Of a stretch of 64,000 bases of DNA, positions 19,324 through 29,013 are shown one piece after another. The stretch covers positions 62,001-126,000 of the forward strand of contig CAWESO010000008.1 in the NCBI GenBank assembly GCA_963811775.1, in the 5' to 3' direction. The notes beneath the pieces were generated by a model that saw only the letters and a program-made list of their open reading frames with translations, did not search any database and had not been told where the DNA came from. The stretch is from Chersky-840 sp963811775 (GTDB lineage: Bacteria > Actinomycetota > Acidimicrobiia > Acidimicrobiales > UBA8190). Every line of letters begins with the position of its first letter. Position 1 is the first letter of the stretch. The position numbers and the translations under genes were made by a program.

Positions 19324-20754
19324 TCAAATCACCTCGTAATGGCGAGTTGCCTGATAGGTACGCATGGCGGTGGAGCCGCCCCCTCCTGAGGTCACAGCGC
19401 TGCGAAGCATGCCGAGCGACAACCCGAACACCGTCGCCAGCCGGTAGTTCTCGAAGATCGACTCGACCTGGCCCTTGGCCACCATCCCCATCACCACGGC
19501 GAAGAGCGCCAGGGCGAAGACGGCCACGGTCGGGTCCGGATGCATCCGCCACGTGGCGAACCCGTTCACGAGCGAGGTCACGAGGGCCAGGAGAAACAGC
19601 CCCAATCCGATGAGGCCGGTCCGCAGCCAGAGGTCGAGCCCGATGTTCTCGGTCAAGTCGGTCGTGATGTATTGATTCGGCCCGGCTTGGAAATAACTGT
19701 ACTCGAAGCCCAGTCCCTGACCCAGGAACCAGTGCTGCTTGGCGTCGGCCAGCGCCACGTCCCATTTGTTGAGCCGGTCTTGTGCGGACTCCTGCTTCGC
19801 TTCCGAATTCAGCGTCGCCCCCAGGGTGCTGTTGTAGGTGGAGGAGAGCGGGCCCGTGACCGATTTCTGCGAGGTGATGGCGGGGATGACCGACACGGCG
19901 AGGACGACCCCGACCACGGCCAGCGCGGCCACGGCGACCTCACCCGACCGGATCCGGAGCCGGGCGCGGGCCATGGACCCCATGCCCACCACGACGACCA
20001 CGGTGACGACGGCGCCGAGCGCGAGCAGCACGGCCCGCTGGTAGGCGAAGAACGGGCTCAACGCCAACGGGACGGTGCACAGGAGGTTGAACCGGCTGCG
20101 CGATTCCTTGTTGAGCTCGAGGAGGAACCCGATCACGCCGACACAGACGAAGATCGTCGCCACGTCGGTCCCCATCGACCCGAAGTCGAGGATGTGCATC
20201 AGCGGGACGTTGAACGCGTACGTCCTGTGCGCCGCGCTCAGGAGCAGCAGCACCGTGGCGGAGAGGGCCGACCACTGCAGGAGCCGTTCGAAGCCCCGGC
20301 CGTCGAGATACCGCCGGATCGGCACGCCCGCGGCCAGGGCGTAGGCGGCCATCACGTAGATGATCGCCTTCGCCTCGAAGGGAAGCTTCACGGTGCTGTT
20401 GTGGCGCAGGACACCCTCGGCCGCTTCGAGGAACCACCAACCCGCCACCACCAGCCAGAGCAGGGCCGGGAGCCCGATGCGCTTGGGCGTCCCTTTGATC
20501 AGGATGCGGGCCACGAGCGCCACGGTGATGATGACCTCGGGCAGCCGGAATTCGAGCGAGCCCGTGCCGGGGTGGAAGATGCCCTGAGGGATGGTGGACT
20601 GGTTGTCCCACAACGTCGACTCGAACACGAGCGAGCCCAGGAGCAAGAAGACCACCCAGTGCTCGCGTCCCGAGCGCTCCCAGCGCAGGAAGAGGTACAG
20701 GAGCATCCCCGACGCCACGCCCGCGCCGGCGAGGAGGATCAGCTTGGAGATCAC
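19324..20754 (-). CDS. O-antigen ligase/polymerase-like membrane protein (Wzy-like)
   Basis: The 476-residue protein has about 10-12 hydrophobic helices. Its large loop ends in NKWDVALADAKQHWFLGQGLG, the pattern found near the Wzy_C/WaaL functional loop (Wx(n)P/GxGxG). It would polymerise lipid-linked repeat units on the outer face of the membrane. GTG 20754 overlaps the stop of the preceding glycosyltransferase (GTGA), indicating translational coupling, and its stop lies 4 bp before the Wzz/BY-kinase gene. Confidence 0.85.
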   Translation of the reverse strand: MISKLILLAGAGVASGMLLYLFLRWERSGREHWVVFLLLGSLVFESTLWDNQSTIPQGIFHPGTGSLEFRLPEVIITVALVARILIKGTPKRIGLPALLWLVVAGWWFLEAAEGVLRHNSTVKLPFEAKAIIYVMAAYALAAGVPIRRYLDGRGFERLLQWSALSATVLLLLSAAHRTYAFNVPLMHILDFGSMGTDVATIFVCVGVIGFLLELNKESRSRFNLLCTVPLALSPFFAYQRAVLLALGAVVTVVVVVGMGSMARARLRIRSGEVAVAALAVVGVVLAVSVIPAITSQKSVTGPLSSTYNSTLGATLNSEAKQESAQDRLNKWDVALADAKQHWFLGQGLGFEYSYFQAGPNQYITTDLTENIGLDLWLRTGLIGLGLFLLALVTSLVNGFATWRMHPDPTVAVFALALFAVVMGMVAKGQVESIFENYRLATVFGLSLGMLRSAVTSGGGGSTAMRTYQATRHYEVI

Positions 20755-21895
20755 GAGCCGACGCTCTGCAGCAGAGGGGCGAGCGCCACGTCCCAGGTGT
20801 GGCGGGCCGCGACGGCGTCGTGCCCGGCGCGACCCAGTGCGGTGGCCCGGTCCGGGTCGTTGAGCAGCCCGCTGACCGCATCGATCATCGACGCCGGGTC
20901 GTCCGCCACCACAACGCCCTCCCCGATCAGGTCCTCGAGCCCGTCGACGGCGACCGAGGTGGCTACGACGGGGCGACCCGCGTCCAGAGCTTCAAGGATC
21001 TTCAGGCGGGTACCCCCTCCGGACCGCAGCGGAGCTACCGCCACTCGCGCCTCGGCAAGGTACGGGCGGACGTCTGAAACGGTACCGGAAACCTCCACCG
21101 ATGAGGATGCAAGGGCCCGGACCGGGGGGGCCGGGTCGCGCCCGACGAGCAGGAGGCGGGCCCCGGGGGTGCGGCGGTGCACCTCCGGCCACACCTCCTC
21201 CCCGAACCACAGCGCGGCGTCGACGTTGGGGGCCCAGCCCATGGTGGCGACGAAGGCAGCCGTGGGGGTGGGCGCGGGGGGAGCGGGCCCGACGGGTCGG
21301 GGTCCTTGCCGTTGGGGCAGACGAGCACGTCGCCGAGCCCGGCGGGAAGGCGCCGCCGCTCCCGTTCGCTCACCACCACCACGGTGTCGAACGACGGCAT
21401 GAGCGAGCGCTCCATGGCCCCGAGCGCGGCGGCCTCGGCGTGGGCGACCAGGCCCTTGGGGCCGCGCCCGATGTGCGCGTAGCTGCGCACCAGCGCCGAC
21501 TCGACGTTGTGGAGGTCGAGCACCTTGCGCGTGGCGGCCACCTGGCGCGCCACCGGCACCATCTGCAGGTACTCCACCTGCAGCACGTCGACGGGGCTCT
21601 CCTGCGCGGCGCGCCGTACCTCGTCGACGAGCTCGGCGCTGTAGAACCGCCCCGCCGACACGCTCCGGGTCCGCAGCACCCCGAGCCCGGCCCGCACGGG
21701 CGTCGGTCGCCACGGGACGCTGCGGACGTCGATGCCGAGTCGTTTGAGCCCGGCCACGTCGCCGTCACCGTCGTCGTAGGCGCACAGCACGACATCGGCG
21801 ACGTGGGCCAGGCGGACGGCGACGGCCAGGGCGCGCTGCTTCCCCCCGTCGTTGTCGGGCAGGGGCACGAACTTGGTGACCATGAGGACCCTCAT
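20751..21895 (-). pseudogene. GT4-family glycosyltransferase with an apparent single-base frameshift
   Basis: ATG 21895 overlaps the upstream stop (ATGA). The N-terminal half reads MRVLMVTKFVPLPDNDGGK through LVCPNGKDPDP, a GT4 Rossmann domain. At the G6 run 21276-21281 the frame is lost, and the other frame continues with AAFVATMGWAPNVDAALWF, SGGGTRLKILEALDAGRPVV and the C-terminus. Adding one C on the coding strand there would restore about 381 residues, a normal GT4 length. Both halves keep coding quality and the gene lies in an intact, translationally coupled operon. A sequencing error is therefore as likely as true inactivation. Donor and acceptor sugars are unknown. Confidence 0.8.
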
Positions 21896-23103
21896 GACGC
21901 GCCCTCGGGCAGTGGGGCCGGCGCGGCACCCCGGCCCGCCGCGTGGCGGTACATCGCCGCGGCGACATCGGCGCGGGCCTCGATACCCCGGCCCTGGGCA
22001 CTGGCGCGTCCGCGCCGGGCCAGCCGGGCGCGCAGATCGTCGTCGGTGATGAGGCGGTCGAGGGCCTTGGCCAACGCGTCGGGGTCCCGGGGGGGCACGA
22101 GCAGGCCGTTGTCGCCGTCGAAGACGAAGTCGGGGATGCCACCGGCGCGGGTCCCGATGACCGCCACCTCCGAGGCCTGGGCCTCGAGGACGCTGAGCCC
22201 GAAGGGCTCGGCCACCGACGCGTTGACGAGGATGTCGAGTGCGCGCAGCGTGCCGGGCACGTCGCTGGTCCGCCCCACGAAACGGACGCGCTCGCCGAGG
22301 GTCCGCTCCGCCTCGGCCCGCACCCGCTCGGGATACCCGTCGGGGGCGAGCCCGCCGCTGCCCACCACGGCCAGGTGCGCACGGGCCGCCGCGCCGCGCA
22401 GCAGGCCCATGGCGCTGACGAGCACGTCGACGCCCTTTCCCGGGTCGATGCGACCCACGATCCCGACGAGCGGGGCCGTCTCGTCCGAGGTGAGGTGGCT
22501 GCGGAGCCGGTCGGGCGCCGGTCCGGGCCCGAACCGGTCGAGGTCCACCGACAGGGGCACGATGCGGACGTGCGACGCGCCCCGGGGGCCGATGCAGTCG
22601 GCCACGGCTTGGCTGATGGCCACGGCCGTCGTCGACAGCGCCGCGGCGGCGGTGAGCACCGTGCGGCCGAGCCCGGGCCGGACAAGGTCGTAGAGCTCGA
22701 TGACCGACGGGCGGCGGGCGACGCGGCCCGCCAGCGCGCAGTCGAGATGCGCCCACAGGCTGTTGGAGTGCACGAGGTCGAAGTCCCGGGCGACCCGGGC
22801 GATCATCCGCACCGACCGCGCCGTCGAGGCGAGCTCGCCCGCGAACTGGCGCGCCGTGGGCCGGCTCTCGGCGTCGGCCCCGCGCAGGCCCCGGTGCTCG
22901 GGGAAGTCGAGCGCGACGAACGGCAGGCCGAGACGACGCCAGTGCTCCTCGAGGTCGCCCCCCGCAGGCGCGGCCAGGGTCAGGTCGATGCCGCGCCGGG
23001 CGAAGGGGCCGGCCAGGGCCATGGTGGCGAGCTCGGCCCCCCACACCTGGCGGGAGTAGCTCACCTCGAGGACGCGCAGTCGCGTCGGGTCCTTCTCGCT
23101 CAC
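21892..23103 (-). CDS. GT4-family glycosyltransferase
   Basis: GTG 23103 with GAGAGGGGCG upstream is 12 bp after the previous stop; an earlier in-frame start would overlap that gene. The 403-residue protein is a two-domain GT-B enzyme. Its N-terminal acceptor domain begins RLRVLEVSYSRQVWGAE. The C-terminal donor domain has VGIVGRIDPGKGVDVLV and EPFGLSVLEAQASEVAVIGT, the E-x7-E donor-binding motif. It transfers an activated sugar to the growing lipid-linked repeat unit. It is coupled to the next glycosyltransferase by ATGA. Confidence 0.9.
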   Translation of the reverse strand: MSEKDPTRLRVLEVSYSRQVWGAELATMALAGPFARRGIDLTLAAPAGGDLEEHWRRLGLPFVALDFPEHRGLRGADAESRPTARQFAGELASTARSVRMIARVARDFDLVHSNSLWAHLDCALAGRVARRPSVIELYDLVRPGLGRTVLTAAAALSTTAVAISQAVADCIGPRGASHVRIVPLSVDLDRFGPGPAPDRLRSHLTSDETAPLVGIVGRIDPGKGVDVLVSAMGLLRGAAARAHLAVVGSGGLAPDGYPERVRAEAERTLGERVRFVGRTSDVPGTLRALDILVNASVAEPFGLSVLEAQASEVAVIGTRAGGIPDFVFDGDNGLLVPPRDPDALAKALDRLITDDDLRARLARRGRASAQGRGIEARADVAAAMYRHAAGRGAAPAPLPEGAS

Positions 23104-23114
23104 CGACGCCCCTC

Positions 23115-24341
23115 TCAGCGCCGGACGGTCGTCCACCGCGTGGGCCGGTCACCACGCAGGTACCGGCGGATCCCGCCGAGGGCGACGCCCTGCAAGAAGA
23201 CGCCCTGTCCCAACGCCTGCGCCACGCGCCCGGCCAGCGCCGCACCCGACGAGGCCCCGCCGCCCGAGGGCGCAGCACCGGACGAGGTGGCGTGCGCCGG
23301 CGAAGGCGTGGTGTCGTCGCCCGACGCGTGGACCGGTGCCGGAGCCGTTTCCGAGGCCATCCGACGGGCCAGGCTCAGCGCGCCGATGCCGTGGCCGAGG
23401 AGGAAGAGCTTCGCCACCGAGCTGGAGCGAGCCCGGCGCAGCGCGATCAGGAGCAGTGCGACGTGGGCGAGGGGCGACACGGTGTAGCGCGCCAGGCGGT
23501 GCCCCCAGATCTCCGCCGCCACCAACCCACCGGAGGGCCCGCACTGGGACCGGCGCCGGTTGAACACGTGCAGCGCGCCGGCGACGCTGCGGGTGCGGCG
23601 CTCCCACTGCTGGTGCAACGTGTGCACGGGCGGCTCGATGGCCTGCGCCCTGGGCTCGTACGCGATGGTGTAGCCGCGCCCGGAGAGGTCGAGCGCGATC
23701 CACAGGTCGTCGGTGGAGATGTCGGTGGGGATGGGCCGCCACGCGTCGGTGCGGATGGCGGCGAGCTCGCCCACGAGGCCGATGGTCGTGCCGAGACGCC
23801 ACTCCCGCTTCTTGAGCCAGGACTCGAAGCGCCAGTACAGATCCTCGCCGCCCCCGTCGGCCTCCACCTTCTCGCCGGCCACGGCGCCGACGCGCGGATC
23901 GCCGAAGTACCGGACCATGGCCGCGATGGCGCCCGGTGCGAACGTGTTGTTGGCATCCGAGATGACGACGATGGGCGCGGTGACCTTGGAGAAGCCGAGG
24001 TTGAGCGCCTGCGCCTTGCCGAGGCGATCATCCGCGGTCACGACCGTGGCCCCGGCGTGCTCGGCGCGCGCCGCGGTCTCGACGTCGGCGTCGGCCACCA
24101 CCATCACGTCGAGCGGCCCCGGGTACCCGTTGGCCACGATGTCGTGCACCTTGGGGCCGATGCACTGCGCCTCGCCGTAGGCGGCGACGAGCACCGTGAC
24201 GGGCGGCCACGGGGCCGGGTCGCGCACCTCGGGGGCACGGCGGCCCCGGGCGGCGAAGGCCAGCCAGGCGGGGTACAGCACGTGGCCCGTGGAGGCGGCC
24301 GCCACCAGGGCGCCCACTTTCAGCCGCGAGCGTCGCACCAT
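23115..24341 (-). CDS. GT2-family membrane glycosyltransferase
   Basis: The start chosen is ATG 24341; upstream codons look non-coding. The GT-A fold is recognised by PPVTVLVAAYGEAQCI, VMVVADADVE (a DxD-like metal site), ISDANNTFAPGAI and STDDLWIALDLSGRGY. HQQWERRTRS corresponds to the (Q/R)xxRW acceptor motif. Hydrophobic segments near the N-terminus and at about 315-345 anchor it to the membrane. Such enzymes add or polymerise sugars, as in cellulose- or hyaluronan-synthase relatives. The C-terminus has an Ala/Ser/Gly-rich low-complexity stretch of unknown use. Confidence 0.85.
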   Translation of the reverse strand: MVRRSRLKVGALVAAASTGHVLYPAWLAFAARGRRAPEVRDPAPWPPVTVLVAAYGEAQCIGPKVHDIVANGYPGPLDVMVVADADVETAARAEHAGATVVTADDRLGKAQALNLGFSKVTAPIVVISDANNTFAPGAIAAMVRYFGDPRVGAVAGEKVEADGGGEDLYWRFESWLKKREWRLGTTIGLVGELAAIRTDAWRPIPTDISTDDLWIALDLSGRGYTIAYEPRAQAIEPPVHTLHQQWERRTRSVAGALHVFNRRRSQCGPSGGLVAAEIWGHRLARYTVSPLAHVALLLIALRRARSSSVAKLFLLGHGIGALSLARRMASETAPAPVHASGDDTTPSPAHATSSGAAPSGGGASSGAALAGRVAQALGQGVFLQGVALGGIRRYLRGDRPTRWTTVRR

Positions 24342-24447
24342 GCCTCGTAGTTTCGTCCTCTTCGGGGCCGCCCTGTAGCCACGACGTCGATCGGGCCGGG
24401 ACACGACGTGCCTCTCAACGCCCTGTTCACACCGTGCGTGGCCGTTC

Positions 24448-25617
24448 TCATGCCGCACCCCGCGCCCGGCGCGCCAGGACCTCCCGGTACACCTCCAGCG
24501 TGCCCCGGGCCGTCCCCCGGCCCGTGGGGGCGAGGGGACGAGGAAGCGGCGTCTCGATCAGGGCTGTGACCAGGGCTTGTGCCCACGCCTCGGGGTCCAG
24601 GGGGACGACGGCGCCGGCCCCGGTGCGGTGGACCTCCTCGGCCAGCGGCGGGGACGCCAGGACCGGGGTCCCGGCCGAGAGCCCCCGGTGGAGCACGCCC
24701 GAGTGGGACCCGAAGGCGTAGGGCAGGACGAGGAGGTCGGCGGCCGCCGCCCACGCGTCGAGGTCCTCCTCGGGCACGAAGCCGCGCCGGACCTCCACCC
24801 CGGAGCACGCCTCCAGAAGGGCGAGGTCGGCCGACTCGTAGGCCTCCCCCACCACGAGGAGCCGAGCCTCGGGCGCGGCGGCGGCGACCTTGGGCCAGGT
24901 CTGGGCGAGCAGCCCGATGCCCTTGTACGACCGGACCTGACCGAGCAGCAGCGCGGTGGGGCGGTCGTCGAGGCCGAGCCGGGCCCGGGCGTCGGCGCGG
25001 CTCGGCGCCGGACCGCCCAGCGGCAGGTCGACGGGCACGACATGGACCGGCACCCCCGGCGCGCTGGCCTCCACGAAGCCGCGCGGCTCCTCGCCGTGGA
25101 TCACGAGCGCGTCGGCGGCCCGCCACCGCCGAGCCTGGTCGGCCGCGGCGCGTGCCCCGCCTTCGAGTGGCACCGGGTCGTGGACGGTGAGGACGACGGG
25201 GACGCGCCGGGCGATCCGGCCCAGCACGACCGGGTCGAGGCCGGGGACCACTTCGGTCTGGGCGTGGACGATCGAGGGCCGGGCCCGGCGCACGGCCCCC
25301 AGATAGGCCCGCACCGACGGGCCGAGCTCGCTCAGTCGCAGGGCGTAGAGCCGCGCCTTCGACATCCGGGCCACGTCGGAACCCCACCGCGGGCCCCGCA
25401 GCTCGAGACCCACGTCCCCGACGCCGGCGGGGGCCGCCAGGGCCACGTCGGTGTGCTCGGCCTGCAACGCGTCGCGCAGACAGTGGGTGTAGCGGGCGAT
25501 CCCACCACGATCCGATGCGTCGACGAGCAGGACCCGCACAGCCGGGTCGGCTCCACCGAGCGACGGGGTCGTCGCGGGGAGAACCGTGTCGTCGTCGGGT
25601 GACGGGTGAGCGGTCAT
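24448..25617 (-). CDS. GT-B glycosyltransferase
   Basis: ATG 25617 is chosen; the frame stays open upstream only into the IS66 boundary. The 389-residue protein has RVLLVDASDRGGIARYTHCL, VHAQTEVVPGLDP and LTVHDPVPLEGG in the N-terminal domain. The donor half holds TALLLGQVRSYKGIGLL and LPYAFGSHSGVLHRGLSAG. The glycosyltransferase-1 signature is weaker than in its neighbours, but the fold pattern is clear. It is separated from the other polysaccharide genes upstream by the inserted IS66 element, about 95 bp from its start, which could alter its transcription. Confidence 0.85.
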   Translation of the reverse strand: MTAHPSPDDDTVLPATTPSLGGADPAVRVLLVDASDRGGIARYTHCLRDALQAEHTDVALAAPAGVGDVGLELRGPRWGSDVARMSKARLYALRLSELGPSVRAYLGAVRRARPSIVHAQTEVVPGLDPVVLGRIARRVPVVLTVHDPVPLEGGARAAADQARRWRAADALVIHGEEPRGFVEASAPGVPVHVVPVDLPLGGPAPSRADARARLGLDDRPTALLLGQVRSYKGIGLLAQTWPKVAAAAPEARLLVVGEAYESADLALLEACSGVEVRRGFVPEEDLDAWAAAADLLVLPYAFGSHSGVLHRGLSAGTPVLASPPLAEEVHRTGAGAVVPLDPEAWAQALVTALIETPLPRPLAPTGRGTARGTLEVYREVLARRARGAA

Positions 25618-25704
25618 GGATGAGTGGTCCAGACGGTTGATCGACGTGCCATGGTTCTGTGAACGGCCGCTTGGGAAGAACCCTGAATGATCGGTGAGGC
25701 CCTT

Positions 25705-25727
25705 GAAGAATGGTAACTGTTCAGGTC
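25705..25727. repeat. Left end of IS66-family element: 8-bp target duplication plus 15-bp inverted repeat
   Basis: GAAGAATG (25705-25712) is repeated exactly at 27333-27340. It is followed by GTAACTGTTCAGGTC (25713-25727), the exact inverse of 27318-27332. IS66 elements typically start GTAA and make 8-bp duplications. Confidence 0.95.
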
Positions 25728-27332
25728 CCTCCAGGCAGCCAGACCTGTCCTTCGAACAGCTGGCGTAGGCCGTCGAGGACGTCATGGCGATGTTTCTTCA
25801 TGGTCGAGACGTAGCTGCGGATGGCGCAGAAGTGATCGGCACCGGTCTTGGTGCGCCAGGACCCTGAGATCTTCTGCTGGAGCTTGACCATGCGGATGTC
25901 TCGCTCGCCCTGGTTGTTGTCGAAGGGAACGTTGAAGTCGACGGTGAACCTGAGCACGTCGTCTCGGTAGGCATCGAGGCGCTCCAGCAGGTTGACGGCG
26001 TTGTTTTGGTACCACTTTCCTGCCGTGGCGGCCGTCGCCTCCTCGTTGGCGCTCCATCCCGCCGATATGAGCTTGCCGTAGCGCACCCGGACGGAGTGGA
26101 GGACCTTGTGATCAAGCCGCATGTGGCCCTTGGCGATCGCCTCCTCCACGCACTCTTTGGCGTCGAGGAGGAGCGTGATCATCTTGTCCGCCCAGTCCTG
26201 GCCGAAACGCTCGGAGACACCTTCGAGCTCTCGGAGATGATGGGCATTGCACAGGGCGTGGACGACGTCATAGGAGCGGTAGGGCTTCCAGCCGTCGTGG
26301 ACCGCGGTGCCGGCCATCTTGGCGATCACCCCGATGTCGTCCATGGCCGCGCTGCCGCGGCGCTTGTGACAACAGAGCAGGGTGTAGAGGGCGCTCGAGG
26401 CCACGTGGATCCAGTGCAATGACCCCTCGACACGTGCCCCGGTCTCGTCGAAGTGCACCGCCGGCGCATCGCGCAAAAGGTCGGTGACGACGCAGAGGAA
26501 GAGTCCCAGAGCGCCCCCGGCCTCGGCCACCATGGAGGTGATCGCCCCCACCGAGACCGGGACACCGAGCACGTCGGCGAAGATCTCCCCCAGGCGGTCA
26601 TAGGGAAGGTGCTGGTAGACCGAGAGGTAGACGGCCAGGGCCCGGATGCTCGGCCCGTAGCAGGCGGGGGCGGTCGCCTCGGGCGGTGAGGGCGCCTTGG
26701 TCACGCACCCGCAGCGGCAGCGGACCCTCACCATCTGGTGCTCGGTGACGTGTGCCTGCACCCGTGGCAACTCGAAGACCTGGCGGGCCTCGACATCGAC
26801 GATCTCGGCACCGTGAAGGTTCTCGCCGCACTCCCCGCAGACGCTCGGGGCATGCACCACCACCTCGTCGGGACTCTCGACTCGGGCCAGGTGGTGTCCT
26901 TCCGATCCGGGTTGCTTGCCCGGACGACGCTTGGCCTTGCGCCTCTCGGCCCGGTTCGGTGCCGCAGGCTTGGTGAGTCCTTCGGCCGAGGGAGGCATCG
27001 AAGAGTTGCGCGGGTTGCGCTTCAGCCGCGCCCTCTAAATCAGCGATCCGTGCCTCGAGCGCGGCGACCGTCTTGCGCAGGTTCTCATTCTCAGCTCGCA
27101 GCGCGGCGCTCTCAGCGCGGACGTCTGCATCGTCTCGCCCGAGTCGCTGCCCGTTCTCATCGTCACCGACCGCCACGTACACCAGTTCACCAAGTGCGCG
27201 ACCAAATCGCGAGCACCTTGCCGCCATGAACGCGCTGGTCACGCGCGTTTTTGGAAAGTCGTCTCCTCACCGGTCAGTCCGACTGGCGACATGCCTCTCA
27301 ACCAGGGCCTACGCGCAGACCTGAACAGTTAC
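25713..27332 (-). mobile_element. IS66-family insertion sequence (ISBst12-like, single transposase gene)
   Basis: The 1620-bp element has perfect 15-bp terminal inverted repeats and a perfect 8-bp target duplication, so the insertion is recent. It carries only the large transposase (TnpC) and no tnpA or tnpB, as in the ISBst12 subgroup of IS66. It landed between the WbaP-like gene and a glycosyltransferase gene, in the intergenic gap of the polysaccharide operon. Removing it rejoins the two flanks cleanly. Confidence 0.95.
25721..27242 (-). pseudogene. IS66-family transposase (TnpC) with an apparent +1 frame break
   Basis: The first part, in the upstream frame, has a leucine-zipper-like segment (AALRAENENLRKTVAALEAR). 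The next frame then resumes with RLKRNPRNSSMPPSAEG, the conserved IS66 N-terminal motif. The shift falls at the CCC run 27031-27033, where removal of one base would join them. The rest is intact: a CGECGENL zinc-finger region, HFDETGARVEGSLHWIHV (catalytic Asp region), VHDGWKPY (second Asp), NAHHLRELEG and DNNQGERDIRMVK (catalytic Glu). An alternative is initiation at ATG 26998 without the zipper. Programmed frameshifting is possible but not usual for this family's tnpC. Confidence 0.85.
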
Positions 27333-27340
27333 GAAGAATG
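27318..27340. repeat. Right end of IS66-family element: 15-bp inverted repeat plus 8-bp target duplication
   Basis: GACCTGAACAGTTAC (27318-27332) is the exact complement of the left end. GAAGAATG (27333-27340) is the second copy of the target duplication. Confidence 0.95.
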
Positions 27341-27420
27341 ATCGTTGAAAAGATCGTCGCCGGGCCGCCAACGGCGACCCGGCGTCACTATCCGCGTTCA
27401 GGCGGGAGACGAGCGTGCGG

Positions 27421-28965
27421 TCACCCGATCGATGAGGCCTCTTTCGCGCCCGGCGTCACGGCAATCGACTCCGGATCGATCGACTTGGCGTCGTCGATCA
27501 CCGACTGCTCGGCCCGGTGGATGCGCAAGACCGGTGCGGCAACCTCGGACCGCCCGGTCTCCCCGTTCGGCTCGAACGTGTTGCGGATGACGGCCGTGAA
27601 GGTCTGGAAGAGGATCACGATGTCCCGCCACAGCGACCAGTTCTCGATGTACTGGTTGTCGAGGCGGGCGCGCTCGTCGATCGACGTGTCGCCGCGTAGA
27701 CCGTGGACCTGGGCCAGACCCGTGAGCCCGACGGGCACGCGGTGGCGGTCGTCGTAGCGGGGCACGTCCACCTTGAACTGCTCGACGAAGAAGGGGCGCT
27801 CGGGCCGTGGCCCGACCAGCGACATGTCGCCCTTCAAGATGTTCCACAGCTGCGGGAGCTCGTCGAAACCGGTGACCCTGAGGATGTGACCGATCTTGGT
27901 CACGGCGTCGTTGGCCGGGTTCCATTCGACGTCGGAACGCGAGTTCACCCGCATGGACCGGAACTTGAGCACGTCGACGATGACGCCGCGCTGGCCCACA
28001 CGCTGCTGGCGGAAGTGGACCGGGCCGGGGCTCGACAGTTTCACCACCGCCGCGATGGCGGCGTAGAGGGGAGACACCACGAGCAGGGCGAATGCCGCCA
28101 CGGTGGCGTCGAAGACCCGCTTGACGATCCGGGAGTTGCGGCGCAGGACCGAGCGGCGCAGGCGCAGCAGCGGGTATCCCCACACGTCGTCGGTGTTCCG
28201 GCTGTTCATGGCCGTGGCCAGTTCGAAGAAGCGCGGCAGCACGTGGATCTCGACCGACGCGTCCTCACAGGCCCGGAAGACGTCGACCATGTCCGCCTCG
28301 CGTGTCACGCCGAAGGCCACGACGACGCGGTCGATCCTCTCTTCTGAGAGCACCATGCGGAGCATGCCCACGCCTCCGAACAACGGCAGAGGGAGGCCGG
28401 CGCTGTCGACCTCGTCGAGGAACCCCACGGGCTTCAGCCCGTACTCGGGATGCTCGTCGAGCGTCGCCGCCATCTTGGCGCTGACGTCGCCGGCTCCGAC
28501 GAACAGGGTCCGCTCGGCGAACCAGCCCCGCGTCCGCATGAGGCGCACGAGCCAGTACTGCGCGCACCGGGTCATGACGATCCCGGCCGCCACGATGCCA
28601 CCTGTCACGATCAACCGGTCCGTGGAGGCACCGGGCACCTTGGCCAGCGCGAAGCCCAGGAACGGCGCCCACGCGCAGGCCGCGATCGACCCGGCCTCGC
28701 GGGCCACGCTCAAGGTGATGCGCGGGTGGTAGTGCCCGGTGAGCGCCAGTGCACCCACCACCATCGCCATCGCCGTCCATGTCCACCACATCGCAAGTGG
28801 CAGCCCGAGGGCTGCCACTGCGACGAGAAGGAGGACAGCGTCCGACAGGGCCACGGTGCGCATGGCGGCGCCCGCAGTTGCCCGCGCCTGCAGAGGGACG
28901 GCCCGGGCGTGACGCTCGGCCGGCCTTGCATTGACCCAGGACTGGTAGTTCAGTCCGACAGACAT
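27421..28965 (-). CDS. Polyprenyl-phosphate sugar-1-phosphate transferase (WbaP/CpsE-like)
   Basis: ATG 28965 is preceded by AGAGGG. Of 514 residues, the N-terminal third has four hydrophobic helices, then a CoA-binding-like Rossmann domain (ERTLFVGAGDVSAKM). A TM segment at about 285-305 leads to the catalytic phosphoglycosyltransferase domain: KRVFDATVAAFALLVVSPLY, LKFRSM, GFDELPQLWNILKGDMSLVG and GPRPERP. It transfers a sugar-1-phosphate from a nucleotide sugar to undecaprenyl phosphate and so starts repeat-unit synthesis. It is the committed step of the 17-32 kb locus. The IS66 element begins 88 bp after its stop. Confidence 0.93.
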   Translation of the reverse strand: MSVGLNYQSWVNARPAERHARAVPLQARATAGAAMRTVALSDAVLLLVAVAALGLPLAMWWTWTAMAMVVGALALTGHYHPRITLSVAREAGSIAACAWAPFLGFALAKVPGASTDRLIVTGGIVAAGIVMTRCAQYWLVRLMRTRGWFAERTLFVGAGDVSAKMAATLDEHPEYGLKPVGFLDEVDSAGLPLPLFGGVGMLRMVLSEERIDRVVVAFGVTREADMVDVFRACEDASVEIHVLPRFFELATAMNSRNTDDVWGYPLLRLRRSVLRRNSRIVKRVFDATVAAFALLVVSPLYAAIAAVVKLSSPGPVHFRQQRVGQRGVIVDVLKFRSMRVNSRSDVEWNPANDAVTKIGHILRVTGFDELPQLWNILKGDMSLVGPRPERPFFVEQFKVDVPRYDDRHRVPVGLTGLAQVHGLRGDTSIDERARLDNQYIENWSLWRDIVILFQTFTAVIRNTFEPNGETGRSEVAAPVLRIHRAEQSVIDDAKSIDPESIAVTPGAKEASSIG

Positions 28966-29013
28966 GGCCCTCTAGGAGTTGTGGTCGTGGTTGATCGAGT
29001 GTGAGTCAGTGGG

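Noticed and set aside
25618..25785. Extended N-terminus of the glycosyltransferase at 24448 reaching into the IS66 element
   Set aside because: The extension exists only because of the insertion; ATG 25617 fits the family start.
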